Shown here: piece by piece, positions 16,627 through 24,899 of the stretch
How positions within the stretch are numbered: position 1 is the first letter of the stretch
How the letters are laid out: every line of letters starts with the position of its first letter
From: Actinotalea alkalitolerans
GTDB taxonomy: Bacteria; Actinomycetota; Actinomycetes; Actinomycetales; Cellulomonadaceae
Direction: 5' to 3'
Length of the DNA stretch: 64,000 bases
Assembly (NCBI RefSeq): GCF_023369855.1
Contig: NZ_JAMBPP010000018.1
Coordinates: 1 to 64,000, forward strand
Position numbers and translations under genes: made by a program
Notes under the pieces: generated by a model
Database searches by the model: none
What the model was told of the DNA's origin: nothing
What the model saw: the letters and a program-made list of their open reading frames with translations, nothing else

Positions 16627-17763
16627 GTGAGCGGCTTCGCGCACCTGGGCGCCTACAGCGACTGGGTCGCCCACGCGCCCGGGCCGCGGGCACGGGCTGC
16701 TCGCCCGCCGGCGAAGGACGTCCACCGGGCCGTCCGGGAGGTGCTCGCCGTTCCCGTCGATGCCCCTCAGGGTCCGCAGGACCTGCGCGTCGAGCACCGC
16801 TGGGTCGCTGACGGTGTGCAGGGCGAGGAGCTCTCGTGGTCGGTGGGCTTCGGTCCGCGGACCTCGGCCTGGCTCCTCGCACCGCAGGGCGCCCACGAGC
16901 CCTTGCCCGGGGTGCTGGCGCTGCACGGCCACGACGGGTTCAAGCTGTACGGCAAGGAGAAGATCGCCGACGGCCCTGAACCGGTACTGCCGGTCGTCGC
17001 AGCCCTGCGGGCGACGTACTCCGAGGGTCGGGCGTGGGCGAACGACCTGGCCCGCGAGGGGTTCCTGGTCCTGGTGCCCGACGTGTTCGGCTGGGGCAGC
17101 CGCCGGTTCCGGCTCGAGGACATGCCTCCCCTCATGCGGGTGCTGGGCCAGACCACCGCCGGGGTCGCCCCGCCCGACGAGGTGGGCGGCTCCACCCCGC
17201 AGGACGTCGCCGTCTACAACGCCGCGGCCTGGCATCACGAGCACGTGGTGGAGAAGTACTGCCGCCTGCTGGGGACCACGATGGCGGCGGTCGTGAGCCG
17301 CGAGGACCGGATCGCGCTCGAGGTGCTGCGCGGACGGGGAGCCGGGAGGATCGGCACCGTGGGGCTGTCCGGTGGCGGGTGCCGCTCGGCGCTGCTGCGG
17401 GCGACGAGCGACCACGTCACCGCCGCCGTCGTGGTCGGGATGATGAGCAGCTACGACGCGCTGCTGGACCACGACGTGGTCAACCACACCTGGATGCTCC
17501 TGCCCGGAGACCTGCCAGGACGGTTCGACTGGCCCGACGTCGTGGCGTCCGGAGCACCCGCGCCCCTCCTCGTGCAGTACGCGCGCGGTGACCAGATCCT
17601 CCCGCTCGAGGGCGCGCTCGCCGCGCACGGCCGGATCGGTGCCCACTACGCCGCGGCCGGGGATCCGACGGCGTACACGGGACAGTTCGTCGACGGGCCG
17701 CACGCGTTCGACCTGGCCATGCAGCGGGTCGCGTTCGACTGGCTGGCTGCTCACCTGCGCTGA
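16627..17763 (+). CDS. alpha/beta hydrolase, dienelactone hydrolase/acetyl xylan esterase-like
   Basis: A 378-residue alpha/beta hydrolase. PGVLALHGHDG forms the oxyanion-hole strand, GTVGLSGGGCRSALL carries the nucleophile Ser in GLSGG, YARGDQILP supplies the acid, and VDGPHAFDLA the His. The pattern is that of large bacterial esterases of the Abhydrolase_7/dienelactone hydrolase group. There is no signal peptide, so it acts inside the cell. GTG 16627 lies 5 bp after trpB2, so the two are likely co-transcribed; whether they share a pathway is unknown. Confidence 0.78.
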   Translation: MSGFAHLGAYSDWVAHAPGPRARAARPPAKDVHRAVREVLAVPVDAPQGPQDLRVEHRWVADGVQGEELSWSVGFGPRTSAWLLAPQGAHEPLPGVLALHGHDGFKLYGKEKIADGPEPVLPVVAALRATYSEGRAWANDLAREGFLVLVPDVFGWGSRRFRLEDMPPLMRVLGQTTAGVAPPDEVGGSTPQDVAVYNAAAWHHEHVVEKYCRLLGTTMAAVVSREDRIALEVLRGRGAGRIGTVGLSGGGCRSALLRATSDHVTAAVVVGMMSSYDALLDHDVVNHTWMLLPGDLPGRFDWPDVVASGAPAPLLVQYARGDQILPLEGALAAHGRIGAHYAAAGDPTAYTGQFVDGPHAFDLAMQRVAFDWLAAHLR

Positions 17764-17815
17764 AGGATCCTGCCGAGCCCTGCTGCTCACCCACCAGTTC
17801 GAGGCCGCCCTGTGC

Positions 17816-20197
17816 TCATAGCCGCGCGCGCACGGTCGCTGTGGCTGCGACGAGGTTCCGGAGCGCCGCCGCGACCTCCTGCGGCCGGCGGGTCTTCAGG
17901 CCGCAGTCCGGGTTGACCCACAGGCGGTCGGCAGGGACCGTCCGCAGGGCACGCTCGAGCAGGTCCTCGATCTCGGCGACGTCGGGCACGCGCGGGGAGT
18001 GGATGTCGTAGACACCGGGGCCGACCCCGCGGGAGAAGCCGGTCCGGCCGACGTCGTCGAGCACCTCCATCCGCGAACGTGCGGCCTCGATGCTGGTGAC
18101 GTCGGCGTCGAGGGCGTCGATCGCCTCCATGACGGCCCCGAACTCCGAGTAGCACAGGTGCGTGTGCACCTGGGTGGAGTCCGCGACCCCGGACGTGGCC
18201 AGCCGGAAGGCGTCCACGGACCAGCGCAGGTAGGCGGGGCGGTCGACCGCGCGGAGCGGCAGCAGCTCCCGCAGCGCGGGCTCGTCGACCTGGATGACGC
18301 CCACCCCGGCCGCCTCGAGGTCCGTCGCCTCGTCGCGCAGCGCGAGGGCGACCTGCCGGGCGGTGTCGGCCAGGGGCTGGTCGTCCCGGACGAACGACCA
18401 GGCCAGGATCGTCACCGGGCCGGTGAGCATGCCCTTGAGCGGCCGGTCGGTCAGCGACGCCGCGTAGGTCGTCCACGGGACGGTCATCGGCTCCGGTCGC
18501 ACGACGTCGCCCCACAGCACGGACGGTCGCGTGCAGCGCGACCCGTAGGACTGCACCCACCCGTGCTGGGTCACCGCGAAGCCCTCGAGCAGCTCCGCGA
18601 AGTACTGCACCATGTCGTTGCGCTCGGCCTCGCCGTGCACCAGGACGTCGAGCCCGAGCTCCTCCTGGCTCGCCACGACCTCGGCGATGTGGGTGCGCAT
18701 CACGGCGGTGTACTCGGTCGAGGTGAGGTCGCCGCGCCGGTGCGCCGCCCGCGCCCGGCGGATCTGCGGCGTCTGCGGGAAGGAGCCGATCGTCGTCGTC
18801 GGCAACGGGGGGAGGGGGAGCGCGGCGGCCTGCTGCGCTGCTCGGACCGGGTAGGGGCTGCGGTGGTGGTCCGCGTCGGTCAGGGCCGCGACGCGAGCGC
18901 GGACGTCGGGGCGTTCGACGCCGGGCGCTGTGCGCCGGCTCGCGACTGTGGTGCGCGCCTGGTCGAGGGTCGCCGCGACGGACCCGGGCCCGTCGGTCAT
19001 GGCGGCAGCCAGGGTCACGACCTCGCGGACCTTCTGGTCGGCGAACGCGAGCCAGGAGCGGATCAGCGGGTCGAGATCCATCTCCTCCTCGACGTCGTGC
19101 GGGACGTGCAGCAGGGAGGTCGACGTGCCCACGCACACACGGACGTCCGGCAGGCCGTCGGCCAGGCGGTTCAGGGTGCCGAGGGCGGCGTCGAGATCCG
19201 TCCGCCACACGTTGTGCCCGTCGACGACCCCGGCGACGACGCTGCGTCCGGCGAACCTGCCCGTCAGGGACGCGACGACGGCGTCCACGTCGCCGCGCAC
19301 CAGGTCCACCGCCACCGCGTCGACGCCTGCGTCGGCGAGCACGGGCAGCGCGTCCCCGGCCGGGCCGTAGGGGGTGGCGACGAGCAGGGCGGGCCGGTCC
19401 GGGAGGGCGAGTCCGCCGGCCAGCGCGCCGTACGCGGTGGCGGCCGCGGCGAGCACCCGGTCCCGCGGCACGTCGCCGTCCGTGACGAGGGCCGGCTCGT
19501 CCAGCTGGACCCACGGTGCGCCGGCCGCGGCGAGCGCCCGCAGCAGGTCCCCGTACGCGGTGACCACGTCCGTGAGGCGGTCCAGCGGGTGGAAGCCCAC
19601 CGGTGCGTCGTCCGCGGCCTTGGCGAGCAGGAGGAACGTCACCGGGCCGACCAGCACCGGCCGCCCGGTGACTCCCCGGCGGGCGGTGCCCAGGAGCTCG
19701 CGCACCGGCCGGTCGCCGACCAGCCGCACGGGGGTCAGCGGGCCGATCTCCGGGACGAGGTAGTGGTAGTTCGTGTCGAACCACTTGGTCATCTCGAGCG
19801 GCGGGCGGGTGCGGTCGCCACGGGCGAGGGCGAAGTAGCCGGCGAGGTCCGACCCGTCGGTCAGGTCGGCGAAGCGGTCCGGGACGGCGCCGAGCAGCGC
19901 GGCGACGTCGAGGACCTGGTCGTAGTAGGAGAACGACGACGGCACGGCGGCGTCCGCCGCACCCAGCCCCAGGGCCACCAGCCGCGCCGTGGTCCGCTGC
20001 CGCAGCTCTGCCGCGGACGCCTCGAGCTCGTCGACCGACGTCGTGCCGGCCCAGTGGGACTCCAGCGCGGCCTTGAGCTCGCGACGAGGTCCGATCCGTG
20101 GGTAGCCCAGGACCGTCGCCCGCGGGAAGGGCGGCACGGTGGTGGGGTCTGCCGTGGTGCTCGCAGGGGACGGGCTGGGGCTCCGGTGCTCGGTCAT
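17816..20197 (-). CDS. metE: cobalamin-independent methionine synthase
   Basis: MetE, about 793 residues, transfers the methyl group of 5-methyl-THF triglutamate to homocysteine. The N-terminal domain opens with [15 protein letters not shown]; the catalytic domain carries [12 protein letters not shown], the zinc ligands in [19 protein letters not shown] and the final Cys of [13 protein letters not shown] 20197 fits family length; an in-frame GTG at 20317 overlaps the metF stop (GTGA, 20314-20317) and would add 40 low-complexity Pro/Arg residues. Tight coupling to metF and the SAM riboswitch ahead of metF show it is repressed when SAM is plentiful. Confidence 0.93.
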   Translation of the reverse strand: MTEHRSPSPSPASTTADPTTVPPFPRATVLGYPRIGPRRELKAALESHWAGTTSVDELEASAAELRQRTTARLVALGLGAADAAVPSSFSYYDQVLDVAALLGAVPDRFADLTDGSDLAGYFALARGDRTRPPLEMTKWFDTNYHYLVPEIGPLTPVRLVGDRPVRELLGTARRGVTGRPVLVGPVTFLLLAKAADDAPVGFHPLDRLTDVVTAYGDLLRALAAAGAPWVQLDEPALVTDGDVPRDRVLAAAATAYGALAGGLALPDRPALLVATPYGPAGDALPVLADAGVDAVAVDLVRGDVDAVVASLTGRFAGRSVVAGVVDGHNVWRTDLDAALGTLNRLADGLPDVRVCVGTSTSLLHVPHDVEEEMDLDPLIRSWLAFADQKVREVVTLAAAMTDGPGSVAATLDQARTTVASRRTAPGVERPDVRARVAALTDADHHRSPYPVRAAQQAAALPLPPLPTTTIGSFPQTPQIRRARAAHRRGDLTSTEYTAVMRTHIAEVVASQEELGLDVLVHGEAERNDMVQYFAELLEGFAVTQHGWVQSYGSRCTRPSVLWGDVVRPEPMTVPWTTYAASLTDRPLKGMLTGPVTILAWSFVRDDQPLADTARQVALALRDEATDLEAAGVGVIQVDEPALRELLPLRAVDRPAYLRWSVDAFRLATSGVADSTQVHTHLCYSEFGAVMEAIDALDADVTSIEAARSRMEVLDDVGRTGFSRGVGPGVYDIHSPRVPDVAEIEDLLERALRTVPADRLWVNPDCGLKTRRPQEVAAALRNLVAATATVRARL

Positions 20198-20225
20198 CAG
20201 GTCCTCGTCGGGTTCGGGTGTGGCA

Positions 20226-20248
20226 GGGCGGGCGGGCGGGCGGGCGGG
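20226..20248 (+). repeat. GGGC tetranucleotide repeat between metF and metE
   Basis: Nearly six units of GGGC lie within the 120-bp stretch between the metF stop and the preferred metE ATG. If metE starts at GTG 20317 this encodes PARPPARP; a 4-bp repeat there could shift frame by slippage, an argument for the ATG at 20197. Confidence 0.7.
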
Positions 20249-20313
20249 TTGACGGACGGGCGGTGCGGTCGGGCGGTGGCCGTGGTCGCGTGGGCCGGGC
20301 GTCGGCGGCGCAG

Positions 20314-21267
20314 TCACGGGGCCGGGCGCAGGCCGGCGGCGTGCAGCAGCGCGGCGGTCGGCTCGTACTGGTCGAACGTGAAGACGTGCAGCCCGGGTGC
20401 GCCGGCGTCCAGGAGGGCACGGGCGAGCTCAGCCCCCAGTGCCGTCCCCGCGGCCGCGCGGCGCTGGGCGTCGGTCTCCGCGTCGAGCAGGTCGAGGACG
20501 TGTGGCGGGACGTCGACGCCGCTGATCTGCTGCAGGCGCCGTAGCCGGCCGGGGTCCGTGAGGGGCACGATCCCGGGCACCAGAGGGAGGGTCACGCCCG
20601 CCCTCCGCGCGACCCGGACGTACCGGGCGTACGACGCCGGGTCGAACACCACCTGGGTGATCGCGTAGTCCGCGCCGGCGGCCTGCTTGCCCAGGAGTGC
20701 CTGGAGGTCGCCGCACCGCGTCGGCGGGACGTCGGTGGGCAGGTGGTCCAGGGCCGCGGGTGCGGCCGCCACACCCACGCCGACCTCGCAGCCGGTCGCG
20801 GCAGCGAGGTCGCGGAGCAGGGCGACCAGGTCGCTGGCGCGGCCGAGCTCACCGTCGGCGGGACGCCCGTCGCCCCGGCGTCCGTCCGGGGGTGTGACGC
20901 CGGGCGGGAGGTCACCGCGCAGGGCGAGGAAGTCGCGCACGCCGTCGGCCAGGAGGTCTGCTGCGACCTCCCGCACCTGCGCTGCGGTCATGCCGGCGAA
21001 CGTCACGTGGGCGACGACCGGGACGGTGCCCCGGGCCAGCCAGGCCGTGAGGCTCCGCGAGGCGCCCGTGGCCGCACCCGCGGCGCCGTACGTCACCGAG
21101 AAGAAGTCGGGACGCAGGCTCGCCAGCTGCTCGACGGTCGCGCGGAGGCGGGTGTCGCCGGCGGCGGTCGCCGCCGGGAACAGCTCGAAGGAGAGGCTGG
21201 TCGGCCCGGCGGCTCGGGTCAGCCGGCCGGCCACGCCGGTCCGGGGTCGTGCGGTCGCGTCGCTCAT
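20314..21267 (-). CDS. metF: methylenetetrahydrofolate reductase
   Basis: MetF, 317 residues, reduces 5,10-methylene-THF to 5-methyl-THF, the methyl donor for MetE. SFELFPA near residue 28 carries the family Glu, [12 protein letters not shown] is the flavin/substrate loop, and [10 protein letters not shown] the folate-binding signature. ATG 21267 is preceded by GGAG with 5-nt spacing; that GGAG overlaps the closing helix of the upstream SAM-I riboswitch. It is the first gene of metF-metE. Confidence 0.93.
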   Translation of the reverse strand: MSDATARPRTGVAGRLTRAAGPTSLSFELFPAATAAGDTRLRATVEQLASLRPDFFSVTYGAAGAATGASRSLTAWLARGTVPVVAHVTFAGMTAAQVREVAADLLADGVRDFLALRGDLPPGVTPPDGRRGDGRPADGELGRASDLVALLRDLAAATGCEVGVGVAAAPAALDHLPTDVPPTRCGDLQALLGKQAAGADYAITQVVFDPASYARYVRVARRAGVTLPLVPGIVPLTDPGRLRRLQQISGVDVPPHVLDLLDAETDAQRRAAAGTALGAELARALLDAGAPGLHVFTFDQYEPTAALLHAAGLRPAP

Positions 21268-21274
21268 CACTGCT

Positions 21275-21363
21275 CCATCGGTCCTGGCGTGAGCACCCGC
21301 ACCCTGTCACCAGGGGGGTTGCTGCGGCGTCGTCGAGCCAGATCTCTCGGCCGCTCTTGATGG
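21275..21363 (-). promoter_or_regulatory. SAM-I (S-box) riboswitch before metF
   Basis: Read on the minus strand, an 89-nt element begins CCATCAAGAG, then GGCCGAGAGATCTGGCTC, then GACGCCGCAGCAACC, a P3 hairpin CCCTGGTGACAGGG, GGTGCTCACGCC, and closes with GATGG. These match the S-box core (kink-turn plus GCAACC and GGTGCTnAnnCC). P1 is CCATC/GATGG; its 3' strand includes two bases of the metF Shine-Dalgarno (GGAG, 21276-21273), so SAM binding should mask ribosome binding. TACCGT at 21377-21372 is a well-placed -10, putting the transcript start almost at the aptamer. The remaining 21364-21528 holds nothing else I can name. Confidence 0.82.
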
Positions 21364-21528
21364 GTCACCTGACGGTAGAGCGGCGGGGTGGCTCCAGGAC
21401 ACGGCCCTAGGTCCCAGGTGCCGGACCGGACGTCTCACCCCTCGGTCAGTGGCCGGCTCGTGGTGACATGCAGGTGCGCCGGGCGGTGCATGGTGGGGGA
21501 ATAGAGGGCTGGGTACTGGAGTTCTGCC

Positions 21529-21554
21529 GGTGAATGGTTTAATCTTGAATCACC
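21529..21554. promoter_or_regulatory. AT-rich inverted repeat before the luciferase-like gene
   Basis: GGTGA-N16-TCACC encloses an A/T-rich core (TTTAATCTTGAAT) that stands out in this GC-rich DNA, 19 bp before ATG 21573. It is probably the promoter/operator of the two-gene flavin operon, perhaps for a MarR-type repressor; no such gene is adjacent. Confidence 0.4.
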
Positions 21555-21572
21555 GCACGACAGGAGCGTGAC

Positions 21573-22721
21573 ATGCAGTTCGGCATCTTCAGCGTCGGCG
21601 ACGTGACCATGGACCCCACCACCGGGCGCACGCCGACCGAGGCGGAGCGCATCCAGGCGATGGTGGCGATCGCGCTCAAGGCCGAGGAGGTCGGGCTCGA
21701 CGTCTTCGCCTCGGGGGAGCACCACAACCCCCCGTTCGTGCCCTCCTCGCCGACCACGCTCCTGGGCTTCATCGCTGCCCGCACCGAGCGGATCGTGCTG
21801 TCGACCGCGACCACGCTGATCACCACCAACGACCCGGTGAAGATCGCCGAGGACTACGCGATGCTCCAGCACCTGGCCGACGGCCGCGTGGACCTGATGA
21901 TGGGTCGCGGCAACACCGGTCCGGTCTACCCGTGGTTCGGGCAGGACATCCGCAACGGCATCGCGCTCGCGGTCGAGAACTACGCGTTGCTGCACCGCCT
22001 GTGGCGCGAGGACGTCGTGGACTGGGAGGGCAGGTTCCGCACCCCGCTGCAGTCCTTCACCTCGACCCCTCGTCCGCTCGACGGGGTCGCGCCGTTCGTC
22101 TGGCACGGCTCGATCCGCAGCCCCGAGATCGCCGAGCAGGCCGCCTACTACGGCGACGGCTTCTTCCACAACAACATCTTCTGGCCGATCGAGCACACCC
22201 AGCAGATGGTCCGGCTGTACCGCCAGCGGTTCGAGCACTACGGGCACGGGTCGGCCGACCAGGCGATCGTGGGCCTGGGCGGACAGGTGTTCATGCGCAA
22301 GAGCTCGCAGGAGGCGAAGCGCGAGTTCCGGCCCTACTTCGACAACGCCCCGGTCTACGGCCACGGGCCCTCCATGGAGGACTTCACCGCCCAGACGCCG
22401 CTGACGGTCGGAAGCCCCCAGGAGGTCATCGACCGCTACGCCACGATGCGCGACCACGTGGGTGACTACCAGCGTCAGCTCTTCCTGATGGACCACGCCG
22501 GGCTGCCCCTGACGACCGTGCTCGAGCAGATCGAGATCCTCGGCGAGGAGGTCGTCCCCGTGCTGCGCAAGGAGCTCGCCGTCGGACGGCCCGCCCACGT
22601 GCCCGACGCACCCACCCACACCGCCCGCGTGGCGGCGGCGGGCGGGTCGCGGACCTCGGGGATCACCGCGGTCGACGACGTCACGGGCGTCTCGCCCGAG
22701 CACGCGCAGGTGACCCGATGA
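21573..22721 (+). CDS. LLM class flavin-dependent oxidoreductase
   Basis: A 382-residue bacterial luciferase-like monooxygenase, a TIM barrel using reduced FMN or F420. MQFGIFSVGDVT, FASGEHHNPPFVPSSP, LDVFASGEHH and GRVDLMMGRGNTGPVYPWFG are family landmarks, and the length matches the CE1758-type subgroup. AGGAG lies 7 nt upstream of the ATG. The next gene overlaps by 4 bp and encodes an FMN reductase, which supplies reduced flavin; together they form a two-component monooxygenase of unknown substrate. Confidence 0.88.
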   Translation: MQFGIFSVGDVTMDPTTGRTPTEAERIQAMVAIALKAEEVGLDVFASGEHHNPPFVPSSPTTLLGFIAARTERIVLSTATTLITTNDPVKIAEDYAMLQHLADGRVDLMMGRGNTGPVYPWFGQDIRNGIALAVENYALLHRLWREDVVDWEGRFRTPLQSFTSTPRPLDGVAPFVWHGSIRSPEIAEQAAYYGDGFFHNNIFWPIEHTQQMVRLYRQRFEHYGHGSADQAIVGLGGQVFMRKSSQEAKREFRPYFDNAPVYGHGPSMEDFTAQTPLTVGSPQEVIDRYATMRDHVGDYQRQLFLMDHAGLPLTTVLEQIEILGEEVVPVLRKELAVGRPAHVPDAPTHTARVAAAGGSRTSGITAVDDVTGVSPEHAQVTR

Positions 22722-23347
22722 CCCGCACGCTCGCGGTGGTGACGGCCGGGCTGCGCTCACCCTCGTCGACCCGGCTGCTCGCCGACCGACTCACCGAGGC
22801 GGTGGTGCGCGCGGTGCGCGAGCACGGTCAGGAGGTCGTGGTCGAGGTCGTCGACCTGCGCGAGCACGCCCATGACCTGACCAACATGATGCTCACCGGC
22901 TTCGCGTCGCGCGGCCTGCAGGACGCGATCGGCACGGTCACCGGGGCCGACGGCGTCATCGCGGTCACCCCGATCTTCTCGGGGTCCTACGGGGGGCTGT
23001 TCAAGACCTTCTTCGACGTGGTCGACGACGGCTCGTTGGCAGGTACCCCGGTGCTGATCGGGGCGACCGCGGGCTCGGCGCGGCACTCGCTCGCCCTCGA
23101 TCACGCCGTGCGACCGCTCTTCGCCTACCTGCGTTCGGTCGTGGTGCCGACCGCGGTCTTCGCGGCGACCGAGGACTTCGGGCGGGCGACCGGCTCGACC
23201 ACCACCGACACCGAGCCGATGGCCGTGCGGATCGACCGGGCGGCCCGCGAGCTCGCCGCCCTGGTCGTGGCCCGCGAGCAGGACCGGCGCACCGGAGGGC
23301 CCGGGACGCTGACGGTCAGCTTCGAGGACCTGCTCTCCGGTCAGTGA
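22718..23347 (+). CDS. NADPH-dependent FMN reductase, CE1759 type
   Basis: A 209-residue flavodoxin-fold reductase. The N terminus LAVVTAGLRSPSSTRLLADR binds the FMN phosphate, and VTPIFSGSYGGLFKTFFDVV is the flavin-edge loop. Enzymes of this type reduce free FMN with NAD(P)H for a partner monooxygenase. Its ATG overlaps the stop of the luciferase-like gene (ATGA, 22718-22721), a fixed pairing in actinobacteria. Confidence 0.85.
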   Translation: MTRTLAVVTAGLRSPSSTRLLADRLTEAVVRAVREHGQEVVVEVVDLREHAHDLTNMMLTGFASRGLQDAIGTVTGADGVIAVTPIFSGSYGGLFKTFFDVVDDGSLAGTPVLIGATAGSARHSLALDHAVRPLFAYLRSVVVPTAVFAATEDFGRATGSTTTDTEPMAVRIDRAARELAALVVAREQDRRTGGPGTLTVSFEDLLSGQ

Positions 23348-23357
23348 GCGGACGCCG

Positions 23358-23864
23358 ATGACGACCAGGCACGTCGTGGTCGGCTCCCCGGTCGGGGAGC
23401 TGACCCTGGTCGCGACCGATGAGGCGCTCACCGGCGTGTACATGACCGCGCACCGGCGGATGCCCGCGCTCGCGACGCTCGGCGCACCCGAGCCCACGCA
23501 CCCCTGCCTGGTGCAGGCCGCGGAGGAGCTCGAGGAGTACTTCGCGGGACAGCGGAGGCACTTCGACGTCGCGGTCCACCTGGTCGGCAGCGAGTTCCAG
23601 CGACGCGTCTGGGCGGCCCTCACCGACATCCCCTACGGCGAGACCTGGACCTACGGGGAGCTGTCCGAGCACGTCGGTGCCGGGCCGCGTGCGGTGCGTG
23701 CCGTCGGCGGGGCCAACGGACGCAACCCGGTCTCGATCGTCGTGCCCTGCCACCGGGTCATCGGTGCCGACGGGACCCTCACGGGGTTCGGCGGGGGGAT
23801 CGAGCGCAAGCGCTACCTGCTGGACCTGGAGAACCCGGGCCGCGTGGGTGCCACCCTGTTCTGA
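23358..23864 (+). CDS. ogt: methylated-DNA-protein-cysteine methyltransferase
   Basis: A 168-residue O6-alkylguanine-DNA alkyltransferase. The acceptor Cys131 lies in VVPCHRVIGADG; RAVGGANGRNP is the helix before it and SEFQRRVWAALTDIPYGET the DNA-binding region start. It takes methyl groups from O6-methylguanine irreversibly. It lacks an Ada N-terminal domain, so it is an Ogt-type enzyme. Its stop shares one base with the next ATG (TGATG), coupling it to the AlkA-like glycosylase. Confidence 0.9.
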   Translation: MTTRHVVVGSPVGELTLVATDEALTGVYMTAHRRMPALATLGAPEPTHPCLVQAAEELEEYFAGQRRHFDVAVHLVGSEFQRRVWAALTDIPYGETWTYGELSEHVGAGPRAVRAVGGANGRNPVSIVVPCHRVIGADGTLTGFGGGIERKRYLLDLENPGRVGATLF

Positions 23865-24796
23865 TGCGACCTGCCCTGACGCCACGCCACGCCGAGCGGG
23901 TCGTCCTGCCCTGGGTGGGCCGGTACGCCGTCGAGCCGCTGCTGCGGTCCCTGGCCGCGCACGCCGTGCCGGGTCTCGAGTCGACCGACCTCGTGGCCGG
24001 GACGCACACCAGGGTGGTCCGCGCGCCCGGCGGTCCCGCCGTGGTGACCGTGGGCTTTCCCCGGGCACGTGACGCCGGGGCTCCCCAGGGTGAGCGCTCC
24101 CGCGTCGAGGGAGCGGTCACGCTGACCCTCGACCTGGCCGCACCCGGTGACCTGGCGGTCGTGCAGCGGGTCGTGCGCCGCTGGCTCGCCCTGGACGTCG
24201 ACACCGGCCCCGCCGAGACGCACCTTGCCGCCCACGACCGGCTGCGGCCCCTGGTGCGCGAGCGTCCGGGCCTGCGGGTGACCGGCTGCGTGGACGGCTT
24301 CGAGCAGGCGGTGCTCACCGTGCTGGGTCAGCAGGTCTCGCTCGCCGCGGCGCGGACCTTCGCGGGCAGGCTCGTGGCGGCTCTCGGAGATCCGGCGCCG
24401 CAGGGCCGGACGGCCTTCCCCTGCGCGCAGCGCCTCGCCGCCCTCGAGGTCGAGACCCTGCGTGCCACCGTCGGGCTGACCCGGAGCCGGGCGCGCACGG
24501 TCGTGGGCCTGGCGGTCGCCTGCGCCGAGGGGCTGGACCTGGGCCCCGACGCCGACCCGGTCGAGGCCGCCGCGGGCCTGGGTGCGGTCGCGGGGGTCGG
24601 ACCGTGGACCGTGGACTACCTCCGGTTGCGTGCCCTGGGCGACGTCGACGCCTTCCCTGCCGGTGACCTGGTGCTGCGCCGGGCCCTGGGGGCAGGGACG
24701 ACCGCCGAGGTGGAGCACCTCTCCCAGGCGTGGCGGCCCTGGCGTGCCTTCGCGGCGCTGCACCTGTGGCACGGCAACGCCTACGGCGCCGTCTGA
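23864..24796 (+). CDS. alkA: DNA-3-methyladenine glycosylase II, AlkA-like
   Basis: A 310-residue base-excision glycosylase. The N-terminal AlkA-N-type domain (about 1-115) is followed by a helix-hairpin-helix HhH-GPD domain (VTVLGQQVSLAAARTFAGRL; hairpin AVAGVGPWTVDYLRLRALGD) with the catalytic Asp in FPAGDLVL. It removes N3-methyladenine and related lesions. With ogt it forms a compact alkylation-repair operon; no ada regulator is adjacent. Confidence 0.88.
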   Translation: MRPALTPRHAERVVLPWVGRYAVEPLLRSLAAHAVPGLESTDLVAGTHTRVVRAPGGPAVVTVGFPRARDAGAPQGERSRVEGAVTLTLDLAAPGDLAVVQRVVRRWLALDVDTGPAETHLAAHDRLRPLVRERPGLRVTGCVDGFEQAVLTVLGQQVSLAAARTFAGRLVAALGDPAPQGRTAFPCAQRLAALEVETLRATVGLTRSRARTVVGLAVACAEGLDLGPDADPVEAAAGLGAVAGVGPWTVDYLRLRALGDVDAFPAGDLVLRRALGAGTTAEVEHLSQAWRPWRAFAALHLWHGNAYGAV

Positions 24797-24899
24797 CCGC
24801 CGTCCGGCACGCCGTCCGTCTCCCTGATCGGCGCGGACGACTCCTCAACGACGCGTCCGGCCGGCCGATGAGAGCAGGAAGCCGGTCGAGAGGTCTCCT

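Noticed and set aside
17999-20668. 889-codon plus-strand open frame opposite metE and metF
   Set aside because: Antisense of two well-recognised enzymes; composition is a shadow of the minus-strand genes and no domain is visible.
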